Assembly: GCF_052857255.1 (NCBI RefSeq) | Contig: NW_027526484.1 | Span: forward strand, 1,213,501 to 1,277,500 | Source of the DNA: Amblyomma americanum | Taxonomy: Eukaryota; Arthropoda; Arachnida; Ixodida; Ixodidae | Reading direction: 5' to 3' | DNA length: 64,000 nucleotides | In this document: positions 22,701-33,344 of the stretch, one piece after another | Numbering within the stretch: the stretch's first letter is position 1 | How the letters are laid out: every line of letters starts with the position of its first letter | The notes under the pieces: generated by a model | Databases searched by the model: none | What the model was told of the DNA's origin: nothing | The model's input: only the letters and a program-made list of their open reading frames with translations | Translations under genes and position numbers: made by a program

Positions 22701-23286
22701 GCGTAATCACAAGCCTTGCTTGCATTTTCAAAGACGTCGCAAAAATTAACCCGAAACGTTCGTCCTCGAAGCGGCACCAGCTCGTCGAAGGAGCGAGTCC
22801 ACGGAGCGACTGAAACGAGAAAGGCGAGGATTCTGTAGCAGCCAGCTCTCCCGGCTCTTGATGTTCGTTGTCAGCGCTGTTCACGTCCTGACACGGCTTC
22901 TTGCTTCGTGGTGGAATTGTTTGACAAGCAGATCTTTTCCTTTCAGTCCTCTGTTTAGGGGTTTTAACAGAGAGGTAGGCTGGACACCCAGGCAGCAGCG
23001 TCGGAATGGCACCGGGAGCTAACGACGGCTTGCCTCTGGGTATATGCACTTCAACGCCGTCGATTACGTGAACGTAGTCGCGCAATATGAGGTGGGCTTC
23101 AAAATGGTGCTCACACACTGCTGATAGTTCCCTGAGGCTCTTGTCGTCCCTTCGCATGTTCCGCTCCCACTTCCCTCGCAACTCGTCGTCTCTTGGTGCG
23201 GCAAACAACGATGCTTTAGGCGCGCCCGGGTAGCCGGTGCGGCAGCCTGGCGCAAAACAGTGAGAATCAGTTCTTCTTGTTGCCAT
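19731..23286 (-). pseudogene. P-element-type THAP transposase, broken
   Basis: Exon 1 (about 23286-22435) starts MATRRTDSHCFAPGC and holds a THAP zinc-binding DNA-binding domain (C-x4-C, a conserved Trp, C-x2-H, and AIPTLLP at its end). Exon 2 (22338-21338) has a coiled coil and the RNase H-like core with the first catalytic Asp in IIVDEMKL and the segment FPHLIKCLRN. Exon 3 is 21237-21009, exon 4 20748-19731 with DPVEHLFGIVRQ (the catalytic Glu region) and YIAGYVARK. Lesions: a TGA at 21509-21511 right after GASWN where the frame otherwise continues, and a frameshift inside exon 3. The exon 1-2 join also needs a frame change as I place it, either a third lesion or a misplaced junction. Confidence 0.88.
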
Positions 23287-23536
23287 AACTTCGTTAAATT
23301 CCCTGACACTGATGCTACATAGTTCCTGCTCACTGCTATCCCTACTTAACAGCAAGATACGAACGCTAAAGTAAAATTAACTGCGTGACAGCGCGCGCGC
23401 GAAGCGAGCTAAATCACACACCGCATTGCCATGTGCTGCCAACGTGCGCGCCGGAGGCTAGGAAAAGGCGCAGCAGCGCCCCTGGCGGCCGTCAGTGTCA
23501 ACTCGCTTCAGCCGATCTGGCCCCAGCAGCCACCGG

Positions 23537-23569
23537 TCGTGCCACTAGAAAGTATTCTAGTTCACTATA
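23537..23569 (-). repeat. P-like element terminal inverted repeat, right
   Basis: Reverse complement matches 18979-19011 at 30 of 33 positions; followed at once by the target duplication ctcgtggt. Confidence 0.9.
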
Positions 23570-23577
23570 CTCGTGGT

Positions 23578-23912
23578 ATAATTTAGCAGCCAGTTTATTC
23601 GCGCACATAGAGGAAGGAAAGAACTCTGGAGAGGCAGTTACATCATTTGTGTAGCTGGCTCCTCCTGCTCCCTTCTTGGCCGCTGTATCAGCATGCTTGC
23701 GCATGCGCAGCAGGCATTGCAGCAGACAACAACGCTACGCCTAGCATTACTATTGGCTACGCCGTCGGGCAGACTCCCAGTAGTCCTTGCAAAAGCCCGT
23801 GATTTCTAGCGCACTTTGGCGTGCAGCTCGGATAACGAGGGCCTCTCCCAAGTTTTCCTTCTTCCATGTTTGCGCATCATGTCGGTTACATCAAAAAATT
23901 GCATCATGTCAG
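23578..23912. other. Intron, nothing firm recognised
   Basis: Sequence between the P-like element and a coiled-coil relic. Possibly an old MITE piece (ggaaggaaagaactctgga); no exon supported. Confidence 0.3.
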
Positions 23913-24075
23913 TCAGCCCTGAAGAGGGCTGAACAAGTATCTTCTGGGTTGAGAAACAAAAGCTTGAAGCAGGCCCAACAAGGTCAAGCTTTGTTGGAAC
24001 AAGGAATTTCAGCCTTGCTGATGCACTTCGCGAGCTTGATGAATTAGTAAAAAAATTCCAAGAAGCATTGAGATA
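23913..24075 (+). pseudogene. Coiled-coil exon relic cut by a MITE
   Basis: Reads SALKRAEQVSSGLRNKSL, then QAQQGQALLEQGIS. One base out of frame it continues LADALRELDELVKKFQEALR, a convincing leucine-heptad helix. A one-base deletion near 24015, or a sequence error, would join them. The reading ends exactly where a pogo/Tigger-like MITE begins (24076), so the donor side is lost. It may be a dead exon of the central gene, whose next exons (25165, 25551) are also coiled coil, or an unrelated processed fragment. Confidence 0.4.
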
Positions 24076-24980
24076 CAGTTAAACCTAAACGTAATGAACC
24101 TCCATATAGTGAATTTCTCGATACTATGAAGTTTCTGAATTCCCCAGCACCTGCATTGAAGCGCATGTATTTCAGACCTCCATGTAACGAAGGTATTGCG
24201 GTGGTTGACCTTGGTGCAACGAACTGGCTACGCCATCTCTCTGTTAGCTAGTGCTGCTGAGCCACTCGAAATTTGGCAGAACCACGCAGAAGTTTCATGA
24301 CGATAAAGCACCGACATAAGACGAACGCCAATTGCAGCCAGCGGCTGCAGTTGACACAACGTGCCATGCTCCAGCGCCATCGGTGCATCTCTGGCACTTT
24401 CTCTTTTGGAACGTCATGCTACGTGGCATTACAACAGTTCATGCTCAAAAGCACCGAAAAAATAATAGGTCATAGCAAAAAAAGGAAAAGACACAAGCAG
24501 TGCACGACCATCGCTGCCGCGTGGCTGCTCGTGTGATTCCGATGCCGATAGCTCTCAAGCATTGGGAGCGGGGACGGTGGAGAGCACAGGCAACGCAAGG
24601 TGAGGAGTTCGTTTCCAGGGGCAACAGCAAGGGGATAACCGAGAGGATAACCGAGAGAGGGAACATGCAGGAAGAAGCATGTGCCTCTGCGGCGAGGCCG
24701 CGGTGCCCCTACCCGCCCTCCCCACCCCACGCGGAGCAGCATTGCGTGAGCCGCGGCGGGGGTGCCGGCTGCTGCCGCAGTTAGCGCGATCGCGAAACGT
24801 TTCTCCGTGTTTCTTACTTCGAGTAACGCTGTTTTTGTAAACATTTTCAATATGATTTCACCTACATTTATTTCTTATTTTAGTTTCAGTTATGCAGTGT
24901 GCTTTCGACTGTTCTCGCAGAAACTGCAAGTAACGAAAAATCCCACTTTTTTTAATTTCTTTATAACCAGGTTTAAATTG
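24076..24980. mobile_element. pogo/Tigger-like MITE
   Basis: Left end cagttaaacctaaacg preceded by TA; right end ccaggtttaaattg is close to its reverse complement. The interior contains ataatgaa-like segments near the left end and a very GC-rich block at about 24680-24790. No transposase frame. A TA is not preserved on the right. Confidence 0.5.
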
Positions 24981-25164
24981 AGCCAATGAAAAAAAAGAAT
25001 GTTTCTAGTGAGCTTACCACTATGCTTCTGCCAATCATATTTTACTCTCCAAGCTTGCTGCAATCTCTAGGTTGCAGAGCGAAAGTTTTGGTGTAGAGTA
25101 GAATGTTGTATTTGCTATCTGAAGAGAGCTGATGTGGGTTGTGCTCTTTGCACCTGCTTTGCAG

Positions 25165-25245
25165 CAATCCACCAAGGTCAAAATGGAGTTGAAGGAAATG
25201 AAACAACAGTGGGAGCAAGTCGAGGGTGAAGTGGAGTTCTGCAAG
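25165..25245 (+). CDS. Coiled-coil exon of the central gene
   Basis: 81 nt between cacctgctttgcag and gtgagctttt, phase 0 to 0, giving 27 codons from QSTKVKMELKEMKQQWEQ to VEFCK. Charged residues and hydrophobic positions follow a heptad-like pattern, consistent with a coiled coil. Both splice signals are strong. Upstream exon E1 leaves in phase 0 and downstream exon 25551 enters in phase 0, so the chain is consistent. No known family recognised. Confidence 0.65.
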
Positions 25246-25550
25246 GTGAGCTTTTACTTCTTTTTATGCGGCGAATGCGTGTGAGGCTGCAGAAAGTAGA
25301 AGCCATACGTCACAAAGCTTAGAGAGGCGAGCAGCACATATCCGATGGGATAGCGCTGCTTTCCGCTATCGCGTCGCCTCCATGTATATGGTCTATTCAT
25401 GCACTTTCGCATTGTGTTCGCTGCCAGATCTGTGTGGAAGTGGAAACCAACTACACTGAGGCTAAACATTTTGAAAGAAAAAAAAATAGGAACGCTGGGG
25501 CATGTTCAGGGATTTTGTACACTTACCCCCCTTTTTTTGTTCCTGTGCAG

Positions 25551-25615
25551 AATGCTATTCCGAGGTTCATAGTGCTGCTTCGTGAGGAACAAGCGCAAAC
25601 AGCTACGCTGCACCG
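25551..25615 (+). CDS. Coiled-coil exon of the central gene
   Basis: 65 nt between tttttgttcctgtgcag and gtgagcttgt, phase 0 to 2. It encodes NAIPRFIVLLREEQAQTA then TLH and the first two bases of an Arg codon. Continues the helical character of the previous exon. The next phase-compatible exon is at 38118, after an intron of about 12.5 kb filled with retroelements. Confidence 0.65.
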
Positions 25616-26529
25616 GTGAGCTTGTGTCATGTTACAAGAGTTGCACTGGATGAAATATGTCTCTAGAAGCTTGCTGGTTGCTGTCCACTCAAGGCAGAGG
25701 GTGTTCTTCTCATGCATTGGATGCAATAACGTGGTAGCGTTAGAGCAAATGTCCAGTGAAGACCTTGGGGCTACAATGAAATTCCTCATTGGTCTACAGG
25801 ATTGCGACATCATTCCACCACCGTTGCATGTAGCCTGTGAGGAAAGAAAAACAGTTATGCTGAAAAGAAAAATGGCTGAGCTGGTACTCAAAGCGATGCC
25901 CCTTTCGTCTTGAGCCGGGCATGCTACCCTGCCATGGAGGAGCTTTGAGTGTGATAAAAGGAGGTCTTGTGTGAGCACCTTGCACTGCAGAGTAGGCTGC
26001 ACAGCAGGCAAAAACATCCAGTTAATTAAGGTTACCAATTAGCATCGCCAGTTAATGTTGCCAACTAACAAAGCCTTTTTGCGTATGAACAGCCGACAGC
26101 CGCTTAATGTATTGTAGTGGCACCGGCATGCGGCGGAGTACTTCGCAGCTCCAAGAGATGGCACTTAAGGAATGCGTTTTGATTATGAAGGGTGTGAAGC
26201 AGAAGAAGACTTGGAATGACAGTGCTGAGATGGGGTGAGTGATAAAGCATTGTGTTGGAGAAAGAAAAGAATATGTAGGGCCCATGTTAGCGAACTGGTG
26301 TAGAAAGAGGACCTCAGGCCATTGATGGGATCCATTAGCGCTATCGTGTCATGTCTTTAAGGCAGAGCTCAAGGGCCATTTGCAACTAAATTTTACTTTG
26401 CCTAGAATGCCTCTCAATATGTTGGGTGCATCATAAAAATAACTGTAAGAATGTTCTACACTTAGAGAATCAGCACTGGTGTTGAAAAAGCTCTATAACA
26501 GGCGATGCGTGCACCTGGTAGCGTATGGC
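25616..26529. other. Intron sequence
   Basis: No exon or known repeat recognised up to the LTR element at 26530. Confidence 0.35.
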
Positions 26530-27362
26530 TGAATTGGTAGCGCGTCCCCGACTTTCCGAACGGCAACGCTATCGCGTGTTGGTTTGGACAAGAGAACAAA
26601 GAAATCAAACGAAACAAAACGAAGCCGTATTTATTCTTTAAAGGAAAAAGGCCAATAAGAAATGGAAATGAAAACAAGAAAACACACACTCAACACGCGT
26701 ACAGCACTACAGAATAAAAGGAAAGAGTTCACCAGGTAGTGAGCGTCCCAGGTGAAGCGGGGATACCTTGCAGACAGGGCGAACGCGGTCAATGTAGTGC
26801 GACGCTGCTGGCAATGCGACAAAGGAAGCGGCGGAAGGGGGCCAGGTGGTAGTAGGAGCGGAGAGGAACACAGGGAGACGCCGCTGGTCTCCCGTCAACA
26901 GCCCGAAGAACTTGGCAGCTGCAGGAAAAGCATAGCCAGGTCCCGTCGACAGTGTCACAAAATGCCAGAGGCTTAAAGCAGGTTATCCAAGACTGCCTTT
27001 TGGCAACACGGACTCTCAGACCATCGGCTGCCACCTCCACACTTGCAAAGAATGCAGGAGGCTTGCGTCTGTGATCCAAGAGAGGTCACCGGCAGCATGG
27101 ACCCAACGTCCGACGGCTGCCACCTCCACGCTTGAATGATCTGATCTCTAATGCGTTGCCTTCCTTTACACCTTGGCTCTCTGACATGTTAGCTCTCCGC
27201 TCCTCGTGCTCGCCGCGCTCTTTGTTGCCGTCGCCTCGTGCACACCCTTTGCATGCGCACATGCGCAACGCTGGGCTGGCACACGCAGCACTCCGCTGTC
27301 CGACGGACCACTGTCGACGCACTGCATTCGAAAATCCACGATGATTTGGTGTGCACCTGACA
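26530..27362 (-). repeat. 3' LTR of the minus-strand gypsy element
   Basis: Matches 31565-32387 along its length (shared starts near ggtagcgcgtccccgac, shared ends near ttggtgtgcacct). Differences are visible throughout, so the insertion is not recent. Confidence 0.88.
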
Positions 27363-27889
27363 TATGCCCACCCTTCGAAAAAGTTTTGTCGCAGAAAAAA
27401 CTGCCATCGGTGCACACAACACGAATGTTTACGTGGGAAGCAGTTGATGCACGAACAGTAATGTTCACGTGATAAACTGTCAAGTTAGACGCCGCCGTAG
27501 TCACCGGACTTTACACAGGACACATGGAGGCACATGGAAACGCGCACAGAGGGAACATGTCAAACCTTATACACAGAGGGTCAAACATTATGCATGTGAC
27601 AAAAGGGAAAATAAAAATAGTACAAAATATCAGACACAAACTTTACACATGTGTATACCATAAAGGTGAATATGTACACACTGAGCAACACATAACCGGA
27701 GAACGAAAGAAGAAAAACAACCCACAAACACTACCAGGCCACATTTGCACAGGTAACAATTGCAAACACCGGATAGTAATAGTATACATTGGGTATCACT
27801 CTCCGGCAATTATAAACCACTCATGCAATCAGCGCCTATGTTTTCTGAGCCTGTCAGCCTCTTCAATTAAACAACGAAAGATGACGCTT

Positions 27890-29800
27890 GCACGGTCTCT
27901 TGGGACGCACGCTCTTCGTACCGCTTAAGCATATTGATGTGGAAGAGCTTCTTAGTGTGGCCCAAGTTGATCCAATTATCCACGTCACTGCCAGAAACCA
28001 CGAATGGACCTCTTCACTGCATTACCAGTTTATTGTGGCTGCTCGGCAAAAGAATGAGGGCACAATCTCCAACCCTTAAATGCCGCTTCTTGCTGTTCCT
28101 ATCTTAATATCTTTTCTGAGAATGTTGGGCACTCAACAGATTTTGATGTGCTGCTCTCACAGTTTGCTCGAGACGTTTTCTTAGATCGAGAACGTTTCAT
28201 AGGTTGCCTTCGTGTCTTCTCCCAGCTCTTCCTTTGTCCAGAGCTCTCTGAGAACTGCGAGCGGTCCTCGAACATGTCCTCCAAATATCAACTTAAGCGG
28301 AGAAAGCCCCAGACTCGCCTGTGGTACCTCGCTATATGCGAACATCAGCGGAGCAATATAACGATCCCATGTTTTGGGCTGCTCTAGACTTAGCTTCCGC
28401 AGCATCTGCTTGAGTGTGCCGTTAAATTTCTCCACCATCCCATTGCACATCGGATGGTAAGGTGTCGTGCTGAGATGTTTCACCGCCAAGAGATCATTGA
28501 GCTCTCTCATCATTTCGGAAGTGAAATAGGAGCCCTAGTCACAAAGGATCTCTCTCGGAAAACCTATACGTTAGAACATCCTCACCAAACCTTCAGCCAC
28601 GATTGCTAAAATCTATTTTTGGCAGAGCCACGGCCTCGGGATACCGCATGGCAAAATCGATGAGTGAGAATATATCTGTTCCATTTCACTGATGTGGGCG
28701 ACAGTGGACCAGCAATATTGTTACGTGGCGACCCGCTGAAGAGTGAGGCGAGATGTATGATAGCAGTGAGATGGTGTTTAATGGCGGCTGCCCTAGCGCG
28801 AGTGCTCCGTCCCGCACCACTGCCAGCGTCATTGTCTTCGTGACACTACCCGAGGCTGCCGAGCGATCGTCCCGATCGTGAATCGAAGAAGATATCGACG
28901 AAGAGTTGCGCTCGATGGTGATAGGTTCACAGGACGCTACAATAGAAATGGCATGGTGGTGAAGTGCTGGCCACCACGATGAAAGAGATTTGCGAATGAA
29001 TCCTGGTCCATGAAGCTTACGGGCCGCAGGTCGCCAGGAGCCGACGGCCGAAGCCCTAAGACGCACCGAAAGGCAGGGGCAGGGGGGCTGTGTGTTCATG
29101 TGTGGACAGCGTCTCGGGCCGGTCGGGTCATGGGGTCGGGTCGCAGCGGCGGCGTCATGTCGTCGTATCTTGTGATCAAGGCAGGGGACGGGGCTTGGGT
29201 GAGCGGCGATGTCAGTTCGGGCTTGGCAGGCTGGAGCACGGCCGGCCGACGCGGATCAGGAATTCATGGCCGACGACCACGGTCGACACAGGACACTGAA
29301 GCTCCGAAACCAGGATAGGGGATGATACCCCGCACCTCACACCAAATGTTACGTGGCGACCGGCCGAAGATTGAGGCGAGATGTATGATGGCAGTGAGAT
29401 GATGTTTAATGGCGGCTTCCCTAGCGCGAGCACTCCGTCCCGCGCCACTGCCAGCGTCATCGTCTTCGTGACAATATCGGCAGCGGCCCGATCAAATGGA
29501 GTGTCAATAAGAGGCATGAGTCCCAATAGAGCTTTCCCTACTTTGCCTTTCGGGCTCGTCCTTTGGCAGGAGTCGCACGAGCTGACATACCTCTTAATCT
29601 CCTCCTGCACTCCCAGCCAGTAGAATTGTTCCAGAACTCGATCTGTAGTCTTCTTAATGCCCTGGTGCCCTGCCAACGGGCTATCGTGGGCAAGCCTCAA
29701 CACTTGTGATCGGCAAGACTTGGGAGAAGCACTACCTGTCGAACCTCTCTGCCAGAGGCGGTACAGCAAACCTTTTCAACAGCACATGAGTGCGAAGTGC
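27890..29800 (-). pseudogene. Integrase of the minus-strand gypsy element, split by a TRIM
   Basis: The zinc-binding part is at 29769-29480 (HDSPLAGHQGIKKTTDRV, then SSCDSCQ), running to DRAAADI. The core resumes beyond the nested TRIM at about 28713 (GPLSPTSVKWNRYIL), is badly worn, then reads well at 28513-28181 (TPYHPMCNGMVEKFNGTLK holds the catalytic Glu). A GPY/F-like C-terminus follows (LLPSSHNKLVMQ, then RGPF, later NMLKRYEER) with stops. Not functional. Confidence 0.82.
28719..29473 (-). mobile_element. TRIM (miniature LTR retrotransposon) nested in the integrase
   Basis: 755 bp with 127-bp LTRs (28719-28845 and 29347-29473), each starting tgttacgtggcgac and ending cgtgaca, and a 4-bp target duplication atat (28715-28718, 29474-29477). 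On the minus strand the right LTR is followed by tttggtgtgaggtgc, a primer-binding-like site. The ~500-bp interior has no retroelement protein. Removing it re-joins the integrase reading (AAADI then GPLSP). Confidence 0.88.
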
Positions 29801-29867
29801 CGTGCTTGCCATGGAACAAGTTCCCTACTTTCAACGAACACGCCTTCAATGACTCATCGTCTCTTTG

Positions 29868-30437
29868 CTATGCTTCTAACATTTCCTTGGTGAACCTCCT
29901 AGGACCAACGCTTAAAGCAGTATTTTCTCTCCTTCGTCCAGAAACTTCCTTTCCAGCCAACACCACTTTTCGGCCCTCGCCCTCACCATTTTTACTGGCG
30001 TCCCCGTCATTGACTATTTCAGGACATAATTTAGCAACACACCCCAATTTCTTCCAATTAATACCTGGATTTGGCGGCTCACGGTCCTGTGGTATATTTC
30101 CAATTATAACATCGTATAATGGTGTCTCCATGCACTTTACCACGGCCGTGCCAGTGAAATAAGGGAAAGCGATATAGACTTCTGCCTCGGGAACTTCCAG
30201 ACTACTGCCATCAACAAGGAATACCGTAGATGTCGAGCCAGTGAGAGCTGAGTCAGAAACTAGGGCTCTCCGCACCACTACTGTATTGCTCCCCGTGTCC
30301 CGTAAAACATGTACGGGTAGGCCTCGGAGCTCACCCTCTAGTACAGGCATGTGTTTGGCGTCTGCAGGCTTTTTCCGGACAAGTCCGACCACTACCTTAT
30401 CCTCAGCTTGTTCAAGCCTATCTGCAGCTGTGGACAC
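29868..30437 (-). pseudogene. Retropepsin-like protease of the minus-strand gypsy element
   Basis: 189 codons in one frame with the active-site segment VLRDTGSNTVVVRRAL and LYDVIIGNIP near the C-terminal part. It shares its frame with the gag piece but is separated from it by a TGA at about 30546. Downstream, after EMLEA and a stop, the sequence passes straight into the integrase N-terminal region. Confidence 0.8.
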
Positions 30438-30545
30438 CGTTTCGGATGCAACACACTCTGACTGAACACAACAGGACGATTTCTTCTGGTTTTTATGCTT
30501 TTTTTGAGCAGGAATTACATCATGCCCTGTTTTTCGGCAATAAAC

Positions 30546-31493
30546 TCAATAAAGCTGCCTTGGCTTAGACAGACAGTCGGCAGCCTTGTGTCCCTGTCGG
30601 TTACAAATGAGGCACCTCCCTGACTGTCTCTTTGATGGAACATCCTTTTCCCTCGGGACGCCCACCTTGAACAATTCATTGAACGAAGACAAATTTCTTT
30701 GCCGCTCGCCCTCTGGAAAGTTGTCTGCTGCCTCAGCCATTTTGTCCAGTGTCTTGCACTCTCTTTCTCGAAAGAAAACTGACAGACGACTATGACAGTT
30801 CCTCATGAACTGTTCGGCCATCATCAAGTCACGTAAATCATCGTACGTTATGGCCGTTCCCGACATCTCGACCCATCGATCGAAAAGACTGAGCAAACGT
30901 GCTGCGTATTGCTTGCCTGTTTCTTTATCAAGCGGCTTACTTTCAAGAAACCTTTTGCGATAACCTTCTGCTGTAAACTGAAAATGTTGGAGCAAGGCTA
31001 GTTTTGGCTTATCATAATTCATTGAATCTGCTGGGGACAGTCGACCGAGCACACGGAGAGCTTCCCCAGTCAAAGACATACTGAGTGCTGTAGCCCATTT
31101 TTCCTTGGGCCAGCTGTGCCCTTCTGCGATTCGCTCAAAACGTTAGAGGTATGCATCCAAATCATCCCTGCGATCGTCGAAAGGCGGGATCAATGTGTGT
31201 GGACTAACCGCTGCTGAGGGCCCCTGTGCGGATTCTTGATTACCCCCTCCTGCTTCTGTGAGCCTTAATTGGAGCTGCAATCTACGCTCTTCAGCTTCTG
31301 CTAGCAACTCTGCATTCTCACGTTCGGCTTGTGCTTTGCGCTCCTCAGCCTCTGCTTGCACCTTGGCATGCTCGCCTTCGGCTGCTCGTGTAGCGTGTTC
31401 CTTTTCCTGCTCAGCGGCAACCCACGAGCACAGCTCGGCGTCTTTCAACCCCAACTCTTTGCCTAATTCAATTAATTCCTTTAGCGGGCTCAT
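30546..31493 (-). pseudogene. Gag of the minus-strand gypsy element
   Basis: N-terminal part 31493-31143 is an alpha-helical, Glu/Ala-rich segment (EEERKAQAERENAELLAE-like). A TAA at 31143-31145 interrupts the frame after DDLDAYL; the same frame continues as RFERIAEGHSWPKEKWA and the capsid-like part. The nucleocapsid knuckle CLICNRQGHKAADC is intact. Ends at a TGA just before a second Cys motif. Confidence 0.8.
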
Positions 31494-31564
31494 CGTTTCC
31501 TTATTAAAAAAAATTCATCAATATAAGTTAAACGGCTTCGTCCTGTCGCAGACGCCAATTGTCG

Positions 31565-32387
31565 AGAATTGGTAGCGCGTCCCCGACTTTCCGAAGGGGA
31601 GCTCTATCACATGCAAGTTCGAACAAGAGAACAAAGAGATCAAACAAAACAAAAACGAAGCCGAAGGAAAAGAGCCAATAAGAAACGGAAACGAAAACAA
31701 GAAAACGAACACTCAACATGCGTACAACACTACAGAATAAAAGGAAAGAGTTCATCAGGTACTGAGCGTCCCAGGTGAAGCGGGGATGCCTTGCCGACAG
31801 GGCGAACACTGGTCGATGTAGTGCGACGCGTCACTGGCGATGCCTCAAAGGAAGCGGCAGAAGGGAGCCAAGGGGTAGTAGGAGCGGAGAGGAACACAGG
31901 GAGATGCCGCTGGTCTCCCGTCAACAGCCCAAAAAGCTTGGCAGCCGCAGGAAAAACGTAGCCAGGTCCTATCGACAGTGTCACGAAATGCCAGAGGCTT
32001 AAAGCAGGCTATCCAAGTGTGCCTTTCGGCAACACGGACCCTCAGTCCATCGGCTGCCACCTCCGCACTTGCAAAGAACGCAGGAGGCTTGTGTCGCTGA
32101 TCCAAGGGAGGTCACCGGCAGCACGGACCCAACGTCTGACAGCCGCCACTTCCACACTTGAATGACCCGATCTCCACTGCGCTGCCTTCCTTTACAGTAA
32201 ACCTCAGTTCTCTGACACGTCAGCTCTCCACTCCTCATGCTCGCCACGCTCTTTGTCGCCTCGCGCACACCCTTCGCACACGCACACGCGCAACGCTGGG
32301 CTGGCACGCGCAACGCTCCGCTGTCCGACGCACTACTGTCAACACACCGGATTTGAAAATCCACGATGATTTGGTGTGCACCTCACA
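31565..32387 (-). repeat. 5' LTR of the minus-strand gypsy element
   Basis: Partner of 26530-27362. The last bases of the LTR on the minus strand are followed within about 12 bases by the putative primer-binding site. Confidence 0.88.
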
Positions 32388-32392
32388 ATGGC

Positions 32393-33344
32393 ACAGTCAG
32401 GGACATGATGAAGGTATTGACCACTGAGAACCTTCCTCAAGCCGTGCCCAATCATATGAATATATTACGGACGGCATGAAAGGCTTGTGGCTGGAAATAA
32501 GGCTTGAGCCTCATTGGCAGCCCTGCTGTGGTACTGTACAAGAGTGTTTCAAAATTTTAGGAGCAGTTACATTGCTAAAACACTGGTAGACATCGAGGCA
32601 CGAACACGCCTGCTGCCTTCCAATGCTCATGCTGCATGCATTTCCAAAGTATCGAAAACAGCTAACGTTGTCCGGCATACGGCGGTCCCCTTTATTTCAC
32701 AAAGCGTTCTGGTGAGTTTCTTGCCTGGATGGGTCAAAATGAATATAAAACCCACATCACCTATTGCATTTTCAGCCAAAAAAGACAGTTTTTGCAAAGG
32801 CTCTGCTAGCAGAGCAGACATCTGAAACAAAAGGCGGTCTCTGCTTGCGTGTGTCCGTACGCAGTGCTGGAAATTCTTGCGATCAGCATTTGCATCGCTA
32901 ATTGTACATGCTTGGAATGCATGTCCCCTCCCTGCGCTTTGTATGGGAAGCAGTTAGCTTCCGAAATGCCCCCGAACTGCTGGCCCTAGCAGCCCCTCTT
33001 TAGACCGAGTGGTACGTTTTTATGTTATTTTCAGCACTTGATAATGGTGGGCTTTCCTGTTCTCAAATTTTGGTTTGAAAAATGATTATTTTTGCGAAAT
33101 ATTTCTAATGTATTTGCCAAAAGTAACCGGGCAACGACGGTTTGTTTCTTAGCTGCATAGTGAAGCACTCATGGCAGCCCTCAAGCTCTGAATGTGTGTA
33201 ATGTAATATGAATGCTTGTACTCACTTTGTGACACTTTTTAGTTTTTAAGGCTGCTGTAAAGGCTCCCTTATACAGTTTAGAAGCAAAAACCTGTTACAA
33301 TTGTTTTCATTTACGAAGACTCCATAAAGTATGTCACAATTTCC
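32393..33344. other. Intron sequence, nothing recognised
   Basis: A 103-codon frame at 32514-32825 has no matching features or splice support. No known repeat seen. Confidence 0.35.

Larger units (their letters stand above)
18979..23569 (-). mobile_element. Complete P-like (THAP) DNA transposon, inactive
   Basis: 4591 bp, with 33-bp terminal inverted repeats differing at three positions (18979-19011 and 23537-23569, starting tatagtg) and an exact 8-bp target duplication ctcgtggt at 18971-18978 and 23570-23577. Eight-base target duplications are characteristic of the P superfamily. The transposase gene lies on the minus strand in four exons. It carries a nonsense codon and a frameshift, so this copy makes no full transposase, but its ends look usable. 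Confidence 0.93.
26530..32387 (-). mobile_element. Gypsy-type LTR retrotransposon, minus strand, defective
   Basis: 5858 bp with a perfect 5-bp target duplication atggc (26525-26529 and 32388-32392). LTRs of 833 bp (26530-27362) and 823 bp (31565-32387). On the minus strand the order is LTR, primer-binding-like site ttggcgtctgcgacagg, gag, protease, integrase, LTR. No reverse transcriptase or RNase H is present. Protease and integrase adjoin almost without a gap, which recalls Gmr1-like gypsy elements, where integrase precedes reverse transcriptase; the missing part would then be 3' of integrase. A TRIM is nested in the integrase. Confidence 0.88.

Noticed and set aside
29868..32387. Possible host protease or Glu-rich host protein on the minus strand
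   Set aside because: Position between matched LTRs with a target duplication, plus CCHC knuckle and DTG motif, show retrotransposon gag and protease.
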